The notes under the pieces: model-generated
Database searches by the model: none
Told to the model about the DNA's origin: nothing
What the model saw: the letters and a program-made list of their open reading frames with translations, nothing else
Made by a program: the position numbers and the translations under genes
Shown: piece after piece, positions 6,055-6,889 of the stretch
How positions within the stretch are numbered: position 1 is the first letter of the stretch
How the letters are laid out: each line of letters begins with the position of its first letter
From: an uncultured Rivibacter sp.
GTDB taxonomy: Bacteria > Pseudomonadota > Gammaproteobacteria > Burkholderiales > Burkholderiaceae
Direction: 5' to 3'
Length of the DNA: 6,889 bases
NCBI GenBank assembly: GCA_946480925.1
Contig: CAMLLU010000132.1
Span: forward strand, 1 to 6,889

Positions 6055-6657
6055 ATGAACGTCGGCATCGTGACTTTCGACGAGATGGAACTGCTCGACA
6101 TGGCAGGGCCGTACGAGGTCTTCACCACCGCGGCGCGCGTGCATGCGCGCAGCCAGCCGCAGGGAGCAACGCCGCTGTTCACGGTGTTCACCATCGCGCG
6201 CCACGCGGCTGCGGTGCGGGCACGCGCCGGCCTGCGCATGCAGCCAGACCACGTGTTGCACGATCACCCGCCGCTGGACTGCGCCGTCGTGCCCGGCGGC
6301 GTGGTCGACGCAGAGCTCGGTCGGGCGGACCTGATGGCGTGGATCTCAGCCCAGGCGCGCACGGCGCGCATCCTCGCGTCGGTGTGCACCGGCTCGCTGC
6401 TGCTTGCGCAAGCCGGCGTGCTCGACGGCCTGGAGGCCACGACGCACTGGGAAGACGTGGAAGCACTTCGCGCCCTGCGACCAGGCCTGCACGTGCGTGA
6501 AGACGTGCGCTGGGTCGACACGGGCGCCATCGTCACGTCGGCCGGCATTTCGGCGGGTATCGACATGAGCCTGCATCTGGTGGAGCGCCTGCACAGCCGC
6601 GAGCTCGCGCTGCGCACCGCACGGCAGATGGAGTTCGACTGGACGCCCGCGTCGTGA
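6055..6657 (+). CDS. DJ-1/PfpI family protein, number 2 (isonitrile hydratase-like)
   Basis: The product is a 200-residue cytoplasmic DJ-1/PfpI superfamily protein. It opens MetAsnValGlyIleValThrPheAspGluMetGluLeuLeuAspMetAlaGlyProTyrGluValPhe, with Asp15 before AlaGlyPro. The elbow is SerValCys111Thr112GlySer, followed by ThrThrHis131Trp132 and SerAlaGlyIleSerAlaGlyIleAspMet (162-171). The Asp, Cys and following Thr match the residues I recall as catalytic in Pseudomonas isonitrile hydratase, which hydrates isonitriles to N-substituted formamides. That activity is a reasonable guess rather than shown, since the same motifs occur in uncharacterised relatives. ATG 6055 has GGAGG at 6040-6044, 10 bases upstream. 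The divergent GlxA-family gene carries a related domain, so sensor and enzyme may recognise related molecules. The terminal repeat array starts 26 bases after its stop. Confidence 0.88.
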   Translation: MNVGIVTFDEMELLDMAGPYEVFTTAARVHARSQPQGATPLFTVFTIARHAAAVRARAGLRMQPDHVLHDHPPLDCAVVPGGVVDAELGRADLMAWISAQARTARILASVCTGSLLLAQAGVLDGLEATTHWEDVEALRALRPGLHVREDVRWVDTGAIVTSAGISAGIDMSLHLVERLHSRELALRTARQMEFDWTPAS

Positions 6658-6683
6658 GACATCCAGTGTCAACCTGTACTTTC

Positions 6684-6889
6684 CGGGCCGCCGCGCCGGG
6701 CCGCCCCAAGCAAGGCCCGACCCTCGCGGAGGGTCGATCGCCGTACCCGGCGAGCGGGGTGTCGTCATCCCCACGGGCCGCCGCGCCGGGCCGCCCCAAG
6801 CAAGGCCCGACCCTCGCGGAGGGTCGATCGCCGTACCCGGCGAGCGGGGTGTCGTCATCCCCCCGGGCCGCCGCGCCGGGCCGTCCCAA
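6684..6889. repeat. 90-bp tandem repeat array (2.3 copies, continues past window end)
   Basis: Copies occupy 6684-6773, 6774-6863 and 6864-6889 (partial). Copies 1 and 2 differ only at their last base (A 6773, C 6863). The partial copy has one change (T 6884 for C). Each full unit holds two GC-rich hairpins, described separately, plus a GGGG/CCCC pair near its end. Palindromic units with a CGGGCCGCCCCAAG core resemble extragenic repeats common after genes in Comamonadaceae and Leptothrix-like bacteria (recalled, not searched). Near-identity of copies implies recent duplication or ongoing homogenisation. One window edge cuts the array, so its true copy number is unknown. Confidence 0.9.
6697..6736. 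terminator. Double hairpin in repeat copy 1, downstream of DJ-1 gene 2
   Basis: CGGGCC (6697-6702) pairs with GGCCCG (6714-6719) over an 11-base loop. CGACCCTC (6718-6725) pairs perfectly with GAGGGTCG (6729-6736) over a GCG loop. The same structures recur 90 bases on. Their place 40-80 bases after the DJ-1 stop could stall polymerase or protect the mRNA 3' end. No T run follows, so an intrinsic terminator is not shown. Confidence 0.35.

Noticed and set aside
5922..6239. N-terminal extension of the GlxA-family regulator by 106 residues
   Set aside because: It overlaps the divergent DJ-1 gene in antisense and has no family similarity; the domain starts at 5921 as expected.
6684..6863. CRISPR array
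   Set aside because: The whole 90-bp unit repeats without variable spacers and is internally palindromic; no cas genes are present.
6346..6889. Minus-strand open frames encoding a 30-residue repeat protein
   Set aside because: Two different frames are equally open, as expected from a GC-rich repeat with a period divisible by three. Each runs antisense into the DJ-1 gene and has no supported start.

Overview
The window is high-GC bacterial DNA. Its gene families (GlxA-type AraC regulators, MocR regulators, orphan branched-chain-type periplasmic binding proteins) and its palindromic intergenic repeats suggest a betaproteobacterium of the Burkholderiales, perhaps near Leptothrix, Rhizobacter or the Comamonadaceae. 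That placement is inferred; no rRNA or core marker gene is present. No phage, transposase, CRISPR array, tRNA or rRNA was seen.

Layout, left to right: (1) the last 18 codons of a gene that starts outside the window; (2) a 132-bp palindromic, MITE-like element filling most of the gap before an OsmC-family peroxiredoxin gene (+); (3) an alpha/beta hydrolase with an Asp nucleophile (-), whose stop overlaps the OsmC stop; (4) a 230-bp divergent spacer, then a periplasmic ABC-type substrate-binding protein (+) with no permease or ATPase in view; (5) a MocR-type GntR/aminotransferase regulator (-), convergent with the binding protein; (6) a 98-bp divergent spacer with overlapping promoters and a candidate operator, then a DJ-1/PfpI protein (+); (7) a GlxA-family DJ-1/AraC regulator (-), convergent with it; (8) a 133-bp divergent spacer, then a second DJ-1/PfpI protein (+) resembling isonitrile hydratase; (9) a 90-bp near-perfect tandem repeat that runs off the right end.

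The right half is built as two modules in the same order. In each, a regulator on the minus strand is transcribed away from a single-domain DJ-1/PfpI enzyme on the plus strand: MocR with DJ-1 number 1, then GlxA with DJ-1 number 2. Three glutamine-amidotransferase-like (DJ-1 superfamily) domains therefore lie within 2.4 kb. Two keep the ThrThrHisTrp segment 20 residues after the cysteine; DJ-1 number 1 has Asp where that His should be. The likely theme is sensing and detoxifying small reactive or nitrogenous metabolites, but no substrate can be read from the sequence.

No clearly new multi-gene system is evident. The observations most worth checking are the paired regulator/DJ-1 modules, the His-to-Asp change in DJ-1 number 1, the ribosome-binding site held in a hairpin loop before the binding protein, and the two repeat elements.
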